IMG/VR virus record: IMGVR_UViG_3300025128_007302
Coordinates: 1-25,835 of that record
Length of the DNA stretch: 25,835 bases
From: a virus
Reading direction: 5' to 3' (one strand)
Shown: in pieces, positions 20,231 to 25,835 of the stretch
How the letters are laid out: every line of letters starts with the position of its first letter
Position numbering within the stretch: the first letter of the stretch is position 1
Position numbers and translations under genes: made by a program
The notes under the pieces: generated by a model
What the model saw: the letters and a program-made list of their open reading frames with translations, nothing else
Databases searched by the model: none
What the model was told of the DNA's origin: nothing

Positions 20231-20659
20231 ATGAAAGGTAAAATTAATACAGATAAAGGGACTATGGTGGTAGAGTTTTATGAAAAAGACGCACCTAATA
20301 CAGTAGATAATTTTGTTAAATTAGCAAAAGATGGTTTTTATAATGGATTAAAATTCCATAGAGTAATTCCAGGATTTGTCGCTCAAGGAGGATGTCCTAA
20401 TGGTAGGGGTGATGGTGGACCTGGGTATAAAATAGATTGTGAGTTAAATGGTGGTAATCAGTATCACGACAAAGGTGTTTTATCCATGGCACACGCTGGT
20501 AGAAATACTGGAGGGTCACAATTTTTTATTTGTCACAATAGACCTGGAACACAACATCTAGACAACCAACATACATGTTTTGGAAAAATTGTAGATGGGA
20601 TAAATATTATAGAACAAATCGTACAAGGAGATACATTTTCTGTGGAAATCGAAGATTAA
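20231..20659 (+). CDS. Cyclophilin-type peptidyl-prolyl isomerase
   Basis: 142 residues, a minimal cyclophilin. Catalytic FHRVIPGFVAQGG (42-54, R44, F49, Q52) and SMAHAGRNTGGSQFFI (85-100) match the CypA active site; the usual Trp of the cyclosporin pocket is replaced (HLDNQHTCFGKI, 109-120), as in most bacterial forms. It accelerates cis-trans isomerisation of X-Pro bonds. No signal peptide, so cytoplasmic. It lies 1 bp after the T9SS protein and its stop overlaps the cysteine synthase start by one base (TAATG). Confidence 0.95.
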   Translation: MKGKINTDKGTMVVEFYEKDAPNTVDNFVKLAKDGFYNGLKFHRVIPGFVAQGGCPNGRGDGGPGYKIDCELNGGNQYHDKGVLSMAHAGRNTGGSQFFICHNRPGTQHLDNQHTCFGKIVDGINIIEQIVQGDTFSVEIED

Positions 20660-21570
20660 TGAAAACAAGATTATCTGATTACGTTGGTAATACACCTCTT
20701 ATACCTATTAAAATAGGTGAATTAACTGTTTGGGGAAAATGTGAATTTATGAATCCAGGTGGTTCAGTAAAGGATAGAATGGCTACCTTTATTTTAAACG
20801 ATGCAGAAAAAAGAGGTATACTTAAAAAAGGTGATACTATTTGTGAAGCGACATCAGGTAATTCAGGAATCGCGTTTGCGATGTTAGCGGCAGAAAGAGG
20901 TTATAAAATAGAAATTTTTATGCCCAGAAACATGTCAGAAGAACGTAAACAAATGCTTCAATTCTATGGGGCAAATTTAAGAGAAGTGGATGAAGGGGAC
21001 TTTGATGGAGCTATCCTAAGAAGAGATGTCCTATGTCATACCCATGGATGGTTTAACTGTAACCAATTTAATAATCCTTTGAACATCCAAGCACATTATG
21101 AAAATACAGCTCCTGAAATTTATGAAGAATGGTCATTACCTAAAACTAGAGGTAGTTACCGACGAATAGATAGTCCTGCGGTTTTTATAGCTGGTACAGG
21201 GACGGGAGGAACTTTAATGGGTTGTGGAAAACGATTAAAAGAATATTGGAATAAACTAAAAGTAGTAGCTATTGAACCTGCAGAATCCGCTGTTATGTCA
21301 GGGGGTGATGAAGGTCTACATGGCATCCAAGGAATAGGAGACGGAAGCAAATTTTTAGTAGATTTGGATTTTGTAGATGAAATTAAAACAGTTAAGACAG
21401 ACTGTGCTAAAGAAATGGCAAAACATTTAGCTCTTAAATACGGTCTATTTGTTGGTATTAGTGCAGGGGCAAACGTCAAAGCAGCATTCCAATGGTTAAG
21501 AGATAACAATGAAAAAGAGGCAATAACAATTCTCTGTGATAGAGGAGAAAGATATTTTAGTTGTTTATGA
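20659..21570 (+). CDS. cysM: Cysteine synthase, CysM-like (O-acetylserine sulfhydrylase)
   Basis: 303 residues from ATG 20659, which overlaps the cyclophilin stop; the open frame extends further upstream but only inside that gene. PLP enzyme of fold type II: GNTPLIPI (10-17), NPGGSVKDRM with the PLP lysine K38, TSGNSG (65-70), the substrate loop, the glycine-rich phosphate loop GTGTGGT (near 177) and SAGAN in the C-terminal part. It makes L-cysteine from O-acetyl-L-serine and sulfide (or thiosulfate for CysM). MPRNMSEERKQMLQFYGANL and the ending ILCDRGERYFSCL favour CysM-type. Cysteine would supply the Cys-rich exported proteins and the metallothionein-like peptide encoded here. It is coupled by ATGA to the next gene. 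It is a metabolic gene one would not expect in a minimal phage. Confidence 0.93.
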   Translation: MKTRLSDYVGNTPLIPIKIGELTVWGKCEFMNPGGSVKDRMATFILNDAEKRGILKKGDTICEATSGNSGIAFAMLAAERGYKIEIFMPRNMSEERKQMLQFYGANLREVDEGDFDGAILRRDVLCHTHGWFNCNQFNNPLNIQAHYENTAPEIYEEWSLPKTRGSYRRIDSPAVFIAGTGTGGTLMGCGKRLKEYWNKLKVVAIEPAESAVMSGGDEGLHGIQGIGDGSKFLVDLDFVDEIKTVKTDCAKEMAKHLALKYGLFVGISAGANVKAAFQWLRDNNEKEAITILCDRGERYFSCL

Positions 21571-22265
21571 ATTATTTATTTGACGTAGACGGAACCCTAA
21601 CCCCGAGTAGGTTACCAATCGATAAAGATTTTGAAAAATTCTTCCTTGAATGGATGGATGGAAAAAACGTCTATTTGGTTACAGGCTCCGATAAAGATAA
21701 GACAATTGAACAGGTTGGAGAAAAAATTTGGAATAAATGTACACGTGTATACCAATCATGTGGTAATGCAGTTTATGAGAATGGAGAGTTGATAAGACAA
21801 TTAGATTTTCCTTTATCCGTTGATTTGGAAAAATTATTAAATGAATTTTTAATGTGGTCTCAGTGGATGGAAAGATTTACGACCCATATTGAAAAACGTA
21901 TAGGACTTATAAATTTTAGTGTTGTAGGTAGAGATTGCCCACAAGAAGTGAGAGATAGATACCATAAATGGGATTTAAAAGTAAAAGAAAGAGAAACATT
22001 CTGTCAAATCATTGAAGAAAAATTTCCTCATATAGAAGCCAGTGTGGGGGGTCAGATATCGATAGATATTCATTCTAAAGGAAAGAATAAAGCTCAAGTA
22101 CTAGATGAAATTGATGGTGAAATAGTTTTTTTTGGGGATAAATGTGAACCAGGAGGTAACGACTACCCCATTGTTGAAAGATTATTTCCTTTAATTGATG
22201 AACATACTATTCATAATGTTAAGGATTGGGGAGAGACTTATAAAATATTAAACCAATACGGTTAA
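21567..22265 (+). CDS. Phosphomannomutase, eukaryotic-type PMM family (HAD)
   Basis: 232 residues from ATG 21567, overlapping the CysM-like stop (ATGA); the TTG at 21561 is rejected. HAD motif I is FDVDGTLTPSR (5-15, D6, D8), motif II is VTGSDKDKTIEQ (38-49), motif III includes K175, motif IV is FFGDKCEPGGNDY (188-200, D191, D199). The cap domain has INFSVVGRDCPQEVRDRY (115-132) and SVGGQISIDI (159-168), the signature of PMM1/PMM2, unlike the bacterial AlgC-type enzyme. It converts mannose-6-phosphate to mannose-1-phosphate (some members also act on glucose). With the isomerase-like cupin and the nucleotidyltransferase this makes a GDP-mannose or similar route. Confidence 0.88.
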   Translation: MNYLFDVDGTLTPSRLPIDKDFEKFFLEWMDGKNVYLVTGSDKDKTIEQVGEKIWNKCTRVYQSCGNAVYENGELIRQLDFPLSVDLEKLLNEFLMWSQWMERFTTHIEKRIGLINFSVVGRDCPQEVRDRYHKWDLKVKERETFCQIIEEKFPHIEASVGGQISIDIHSKGKNKAQVLDEIDGEIVFFGDKCEPGGNDYPIVERLFPLIDEHTIHNVKDWGETYKILNQYG

Positions 22266-22269
22266 TGTT

Positions 22270-22419
22270 ATGACACTTAAAGAATTTAAAAAGCATCACG
22301 AAACATACACTAAAAAGTTTATGTTATATGGTAGAACTTTCGATTTAGATTTTAAAATGTATATGATTATACAAGGATTATCTGAAGAAGAATTTGATAA
22401 ATTAATACTAGACATCTAA
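22270..22419 (+). CDS. Small unknown protein, 49 residues
   Basis: ATG 22270 to TAA 22417-22419. A compact helical protein (LKEFKKHHETYTKKFMLYG, IIQGLSEEEFDKLILDI) with neither signal nor membrane segment. It fills the gap between PMM and the cupin and overlaps the cupin ATG by one base (TAATG), so it is coupled. No homologue recognised. Confidence 0.65.
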   Translation: MTLKEFKKHHETYTKKFMLYGRTFDLDFKMYMIIQGLSEEEFDKLILDI

Positions 22420-22763
22420 TGAATTACATAGAAGAAAGACCGTGGGGTAAATTTGAAATACTAGTCGATGGTGATTATTGTAAAGTAAAAAGAATAACCG
22501 TAAAGCCGGGTGGTCGGTTAAGTTACCAATACCACCATCAAAGAAGTGAAGTGTGGACAATTGTCCAAGGTGAAGCTTATATGTTGTTAGATGATGAGTT
22601 ACAATTGTTCAATTATGGGGAAACAATACTAATACCCCAAGGAACTAAACATAGAGTAGAGAATAAAGGACAAGAAGATTTAATCTTCATAGAAGTCCAA
22701 CACGGGTCATACTTTGGTGAAGACGATATAGTTAGAATTGAAGATGACTATAATAGAAATTAA
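22419..22763 (+). CDS. Mannose-6-phosphate isomerase-like cupin
   Basis: 114 residues. It matches the C-terminal isomerase cupin domain of ManC-type enzymes (MannoseP_isomer): ERPWGKFEIL (6-15), CKVKRITVKPGGRLSYQYHH (21-40), RSEVWTIVQGEAYM (42-55), LIPQGTKHRVENKGQ (71-85), FIEVQHGSYFGEDDIVRIEDDYNR (90-113). Metal ligands would be H39/H40, E44 and H79. It interconverts fructose-6-phosphate and mannose-6-phosphate. It is a stand-alone isomerase domain; no ManC nucleotidyltransferase half is fused, which fits a separate nucleotidyltransferase upstream. Two bases separate it from the next cupin. Confidence 0.9.
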   Translation: MNYIEERPWGKFEILVDGDYCKVKRITVKPGGRLSYQYHHQRSEVWTIVQGEAYMLLDDELQLFNYGETILIPQGTKHRVENKGQEDLIFIEVQHGSYFGEDDIVRIEDDYNRN

Positions 22764-22765
22764 TT

Positions 22766-23098
22766 ATGAAGATAAAGTTAGATAAAAAAAATAGTAATTT
22801 AATTAAAGAAAATACCACCTATACAGTTATAGATAATACAGATTTAGAAAACTTAGTAGTGTCTAAAACTATTTTACACCCCAAAAAAGAAACTACCGGT
22901 CACGCACACGAAGGACAAGAAGAAGTTTATCACTTTATAAGTGGGAAGGGTACCATGCAAATAGGTGTTATGGAACACGAAGTTAAAAAAGGTGATATAT
23001 TTTCTATTCCTGATGGTGCTTTTCATAAAGTTTGGAATCATAGTAATAAAAAAGATTTAATATTTATATGTGTTTTTGACGGTAGAAGAAGTCATTAA
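22766..23098 (+). CDS. Cupin_2 domain protein
   Basis: 110 residues with both cupin motifs: GHAHEGQEEVYHFISGKG (45-62; H46, H48, E52, G60) and IPDGAFHKVWN (81-91; H87). The fold binds a metal and small ligands; the activity cannot be told from sequence, though a sugar-modifying role fits the block. It ends the metabolic block; an ATATTTATA-like element follows the stop. Confidence 0.85.
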   Translation: MKIKLDKKNSNLIKENTTYTVIDNTDLENLVVSKTILHPKKETTGHAHEGQEEVYHFISGKGTMQIGVMEHEVKKGDIFSIPDGAFHKVWNHSNKKDLIFICVFDGRRSH

Positions 23099-23099
23099 G

Positions 23100-23107
23100 T
23101 ATTTATA
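23100..23107 (+). promoter_or_regulatory. TATTTATA upstream element
   Basis: TATTTATA follows the stop and continues into TATAAATA, so the same 13 bp read TATTTATA forward and TATAAATA forward. It ends 13 nt before the lysozyme ATG at 23121. Confidence 0.42.
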
Positions 23108-23120
23108 AATAAAATATCTT

Positions 23121-23708
23121 ATGCGTATAATCATTAAAGAGTCCCAATTTAAAAGATTATTAGAACAAAAATCTTTTAAATCCAAATTTGTAGATTGGAG
23201 AACTAGAAGTGCAGGACAACCTATTTTTGATTATGTTAGACAATGGGAAGATTTTGTACCCTTTACGTATGATGACTATTATTTCCCCCCAAGAGTGTTT
23301 ACAGGTTCTACAAGTAACGCAAACGGAACCCTAACTATAGGTTATGGTACTACAGACCCTAAGTACGCTTATCCAGGTAATACCATCACTAAAAAAGTAG
23401 CAGAACAAATTTCCCAACCAGATATTCAAGAAGCTGCAGATTGTATAAAAAGATGGCAAGGCAGAGCTAAACCAGGTGACAAATTTAGTTTTAATAATAG
23501 AAAAATAACATCAGGTATGTATTATGTGATGAGTGATATAGTTTACAACATGGGATGCCAAGCTTTTATAAAAACTAAAACTATAGAAAAAATAGAACAA
23601 GGGGAGTATAAAAAAGCTAAAGACTTTATACAAAATAAATTAGAATGGGGTCACCAAAAAAGAAAAGACCAAGCAGCAATAACTTTTTGTAAAGATGGGG
23701 TATGTTAA
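23121..23708 (+). CDS. GH24 lysozyme (muramidase) with N-terminal tag
   Basis: 195 residues. Catalytic Glu E43 in RQWEDFVPFTYDD (40-52), then TIGYGTT (72-78), and the family-typical RKDQAAITFCKDG near the C-terminus (corresponding to RRxxE..L..G). It cuts the beta-1,4 bond between N-acetylmuramic acid and N-acetylglucosamine. No signal peptide or membrane helix is present. The first 16 residues, MRIIIKESQFKRLLEQ, are not part of the fold and resemble the start of the DHH protein next door; they could be a sorting or packaging tag. An insertion between E43 and TIGYG is larger than in T4 lysozyme. Whether it is the endolysin or a virion-borne lysozyme is open; the amidase at 2818 is the other candidate endolysin. 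Confidence 0.88.
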   Translation: MRIIIKESQFKRLLEQKSFKSKFVDWRTRSAGQPIFDYVRQWEDFVPFTYDDYYFPPRVFTGSTSNANGTLTIGYGTTDPKYAYPGNTITKKVAEQISQPDIQEAADCIKRWQGRAKPGDKFSFNNRKITSGMYYVMSDIVYNMGCQAFIKTKTIEKIEQGEYKKAKDFIQNKLEWGHQKRKDQAAITFCKDGVC

Positions 23709-23716
23709 TATTTATA
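23708..23716 (+). promoter_or_regulatory. ATATTTATA upstream element
   Basis: A perfect copy begins on the last base of the lysozyme stop codon and ends 4 nt before the ATG at 23721. Confidence 0.45.
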
Positions 23717-23720
23717 TAAT

Positions 23721-25223
23721 ATGAAATCAGTATTAATCACAAAAAAACAATTTAATAACATTTCTGAGTCTTTAATTACAGAAAGTGGTATTCAGGACAT
23801 TAAAAAACTAGCGGAAAGATATCCTAAAGCTCAGATATATTTTCATTTAGATTTAGACGGGGTGGTATCAGCGATAGCGATGAGAGAATACCTTAATAAG
23901 TACGGGATAGAAACTATAGGGTTTAAAACCATCCAATACGGAGATAAAGAATTTGCATTAGTTAAACCAGATGCTAATAAAGATGTTATGCCGGTTTTAG
24001 TAGATTTCGCTCATGGTAAACCTGAATTTAAAATACACACGGACCATCACGATACCCAAACAGGTGTAGAAGACGCTGCTACACAATTTAAACCAGCTCG
24101 TTCTAATGTTGAAACAATTTCAGGGATAATTTCACCTACAGATATATTCCCTACTGGTGATATAGACCTTTTTAGAACAGTAGATTCTGCAGATTTTTAC
24201 CGAAAGGGTATTAAACCAGAAGAAGTGATTAACTTTGTATTTAAGTTAGATAAAGAAAAAGATATTGAAAAAAATAGACAAGCTGCTGGATTTGCACTTA
24301 ATAAATTGATTTTAGCTTATAAAAATAAGCCTGGTTTCCTAGAAAAATTAGCAATGTTCTCCAATCCGAGCATTGTTAGTATGTTTATGAAAGGGAAAGA
24401 ATTAGCCAATCAGATGGGTTTTCCAGGGGTAGAAACTCTCCAAACTAATTCAGAAGATTATAGAGAAAGACTAAAAAACTTTGATAAAGTACAACAAAAA
24501 GGTAAGATACTTGTACAATATGGTATACCTTCAGCTTTTAAACCTGGTTCTTACGATAGATATTCTTCATTAGAAATGTATCCTGATGTGGAGTATTTTC
24601 TAATGATTTGGCCTATGGGATTAATTCAAACCAGTTGTAATCCATTTAAATCAAAATTTGATGAAAATGTTAATTTAGGTGACATGGCAAGTGAGGTACT
24701 AGATGAGTTTAAATCTGAATTAGAATCTATAGATATACCCTTATCACAGATTAAAAGAATTAGTGAAAGAAGTGTAACATCTACTCTACAAAAATTGATT
24801 AAACAAAGTGATGAAGATTTTGGAGACGTAAAATCAGAAAAAGATTTTTTTGGGTTTAGATTTAAGGATTTAATCGCATTATATAAAGATAATATTAAAG
24901 GGATAAATCCTGATAAAAAATCTAGTTTTAATGATTTAATTACTGATATTGCCAATCGACCATATTCTGATTTATCATATAAACAAAAAAAAGTATTAGA
25001 CTATGTTTCTGTAAACGCTTATGATATTATTAAAGCAAACAGTGGTGGTCACCCTTGTATAACAAACATTTCAGGAATTAATTATCTTGGAAAACTAGGT
25101 GGTGATTTTCTTAAAAGAATAGCCAAAAGAATTTTAGAAAAGTTAAGTGAGAAAGTTAATAAAGAGGAATCTACATCACTTAAAGAATCTATAAAAAATA
25201 AATTAAAAGAATTCAGAAGATAA
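23721..25223 (+). CDS. DHH-family phosphoesterase with N-terminal tag
   Basis: 500 residues. After a tag-like start (ITKKQFNNISESLITE, 6-21) the DHH domain shows YFHLDLDGVVSAIAMREYL (40-58; D44, D46), PVLVDFAHG (91-99; D95) and the eponymous HTDHHD (106-111; D108, H109, H110). A DHHA1-like glycine motif, SGGHP, sits at 441-445. The family hydrolyses phosphodiester bonds in nano-RNA, cyclic dinucleotides, single-stranded DNA or polyphosphate. The central region (about 230-420) is not covered by the known fold and may be an insertion. It is about 150 residues longer than typical NrnA-like members. Virion-borne or cytoplasmic is undetermined. Confidence 0.85.
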   Translation: MKSVLITKKQFNNISESLITESGIQDIKKLAERYPKAQIYFHLDLDGVVSAIAMREYLNKYGIETIGFKTIQYGDKEFALVKPDANKDVMPVLVDFAHGKPEFKIHTDHHDTQTGVEDAATQFKPARSNVETISGIISPTDIFPTGDIDLFRTVDSADFYRKGIKPEEVINFVFKLDKEKDIEKNRQAAGFALNKLILAYKNKPGFLEKLAMFSNPSIVSMFMKGKELANQMGFPGVETLQTNSEDYRERLKNFDKVQQKGKILVQYGIPSAFKPGSYDRYSSLEMYPDVEYFLMIWPMGLIQTSCNPFKSKFDENVNLGDMASEVLDEFKSELESIDIPLSQIKRISERSVTSTLQKLIKQSDEDFGDVKSEKDFFGFRFKDLIALYKDNIKGINPDKKSSFNDLITDIANRPYSDLSYKQKKVLDYVSVNAYDIIKANSGGHPCITNISGINYLGKLGGDFLKRIAKRILEKLSEKVNKEESTSLKESIKNKLKEFRR

Positions 25224-25453
25224 TGTTTAATATTTTTAACAAATTAAAAGAATTTGTAGTACAACTCACTAATTTGGTATTTGTAATATTTTGTTTAGGT
25301 GTGATTTTACAGTTAATTATGGGAGAACCTATATTAGGTTGGGATGTGGTTGGAAATATAAGTAAAACATTAAATAGTTTGGGACAAAGTACATTTTTAG
25401 GGGTACTATCAATATTAGTTCTCTATCACTATTTTAGTAATCACTCAAAGTAA
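25223..25453 (+). CDS. Small two-helix membrane protein
   Basis: 76 residues. Two hydrophobic helices, about 12-33 (LTNLVFVIFCLGVILQLIM) and about 55-70 (FLGVLSILVLYHYF), joined by a loop (GEPILGWDVVGNISKTLN). The size and topology fit a holin, and it follows the lysozyme and DHH genes, but no holin family can be shown. It overlaps the DHH stop by one base and converges with the DUF192 gene, overlapping by 13 bp. Confidence 0.68.
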   Translation: MFNIFNKLKEFVVQLTNLVFVIFCLGVILQLIMGEPILGWDVVGNISKTLNSLGQSTFLGVLSILVLYHYFSNHSK

Positions 25454-25782
25454 ACAGAATCTCCACGACTTATCTTGTTTAAGGAACAATATCCTCCGGG
25501 CAACTCCAGAACCTTATCACCAATTCCTATATAACTTTTACAATAATTTTCTTTACAGGGTGGACAATTATGTGAGATATTAGTAATCTTATTTCCAGCT
25601 ATGAAAACTATATCTAAAGGAATTAAACAATTTTTCATCCAGAACGACCTTTCACCTATAGAATCAAAAGGAAATAACATCCCACCATTTAATTCTTTAC
25701 GACCCATCATCCCTATAGATTTACTATTAGGGCTACTCTTAATTTCTAAGGGGATAAGTTGATTATTGATAAACGCTTTCAT
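25441..25782 (-). CDS. DUF192 family protein
   Basis: 113 residues. Matches DUF192: SIGMMGRKELNGGMLFPF (22-39), SFWMKNCLIPLDIVFI (46-61), then the conserved hydrophobic ending with PGGYC. The fold is a small beta-barrel; functions are largely unknown, and most bacterial members are exported, whereas this one has no signal peptide. Extra Cys (about 71, 74, 79 and 97) may bind metal. It is on the minus strand with its own ATATTTATA element 6 nt upstream of the ATG, and converges on 25223-25453. Confidence 0.87.
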   Translation of the reverse strand: MKAFINNQLIPLEIKSSPNSKSIGMMGRKELNGGMLFPFDSIGERSFWMKNCLIPLDIVFIAGNKITNISHNCPPCKENYCKSYIGIGDKVLELPGGYCSLNKISRGDSVYFE

Positions 25783-25788
25783 ATATTT

Positions 25789-25797
25789 TATAAATAT
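25789..25797 (-). promoter_or_regulatory. ATATTTATA upstream element on the minus strand
   Basis: On the minus strand ATATTTATA ends 6 nt before the DUF192 ATG (complement 25780-25782). Its orientation relative to the gene is the same as for the plus-strand copies, which is evidence that the element is directional. Confidence 0.5.
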
Positions 25798-25803
25798 TAG
25801 ACT

Positions 25804-25835
25804 ATGGACAACAAAGATTTAGATAAAGAAATAGA
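25804..25835 (+). CDS. Start of an unknown gene, cut by the window end
   Basis: ATG at 25804 begins a frame that reads MDNKDLDKEI without a stop up to the edge. It diverges from DUF192 with a 21-bp gap containing the minus-strand ATATTTATA element. Only 10 codons are visible, so no function is proposed. Confidence 0.5.
   Translation, partial: MDNKDLDKEI

Noticed and set aside
20575-20658. Upstream extension of the cysteine synthase frame
   Set aside because: It lies fully within the cyclophilin gene, and the family start matches ATG 20659.
21561-21566. TTG start for the PMM gene
   Set aside because: Adds only two residues before the FDVDGT motif; ATG 21567 forms the usual ATGA overlap with the preceding stop.
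23060-23068. ATATTTATA inside the second cupin gene as a promoter
   Set aside because: It is explained by coding (Ile-Phe-Ile); similar internal copies at 3146 and 14750 show the background level in coding DNA.
1-25835. tRNA genes, integrase, transposase or insertion-sequence ends
   Set aside because: I found no cloverleaf with a CCA-type end, no recombinase-like protein and no terminal inverted repeats.

Overview
The window reads as part of a large-genome tailed phage (or a provirus of one) infecting a marine-type member of the Bacteroidota, probably a flavobacterium. Phage character: dense, mostly co-directional short genes with ATGA/TAATG overlaps, many small proteins without recognisable homologues, its own sigma factor, two different peptidoglycan hydrolases (an amidase and a GH24 lysozyme), a DUF3310 protein and no ribosomal, tRNA or housekeeping genes. 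Bacteroidota character: two proteins ending in type IX secretion (T9SS) type A-like sorting tails, a histone H1-like Hc1 protein, promoters of the TTTG / TAnnTTTG type, A-rich rather than Shine-Dalgarno leaders and very low GC. No capsid, portal, terminase, tail or replication gene is recognisable, so the phage assignment is an inference from context.

Layout. 1-620: the 3' end of an aromatic-, His- and Asn-rich protein with 27-bp repeats. 621-1537: a promoter with an operator-like array and a sigma-70 factor. 1560-4362: a membrane/coiled-coil protein, an amidase, two unknown proteins and a 22-residue Cys-rich metallothionein-like miniprotein. 4405-7522: an envelope or exported cassette (Gly-rich protein, thioredoxin-like T9SS cargo, anchored protein, GH16-like lipoprotein, spanin-like protein). 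7534-9836: three probable virion or assembly proteins, two of them sharing an internal 14-residue motif. 9887-11789: small unknown genes including an Hc1-like histone. 11786-13580: a minus-strand gene back-to-back with dnaJ, and a small minus-strand membrane protein. 13668-18122: small genes, a DruA-like (DUF4338) protein, a leucine-rich-repeat protein, one clear terminator and two predicted leaderless promoters. 18181-23098: a metabolic block (nucleotidyltransferase, DUF3310, T9SS protein, cyclophilin, cysteine synthase, phosphomannomutase, mannose-6-phosphate isomerase-like cupin, second cupin). 23121-25835: lysozyme and DHH phosphoesterase with related N-terminal tags, a membrane protein, a minus-strand DUF192 protein and the start of one more gene.

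How it may work together (inference). Three host-type promoters (ahead of the sigma gene, at 15912 and at 17776) could be read by host RNA polymerase. A second recurring element, ATATTTATA, sits directly upstream of about seven genes that look late (virion, lysozyme, DHH, LRR protein) and could be the promoter class used by the phage sigma factor. The sugar genes would serve nucleotide-sugar synthesis (GDP-mannose or similar) for glycosylation. The exported cassette and the T9SS-tailed proteins would remodel the host surface. The N-terminal tags and the internal E-A-T motif resemble sites where a prohead protease might cut head-packaged proteins.
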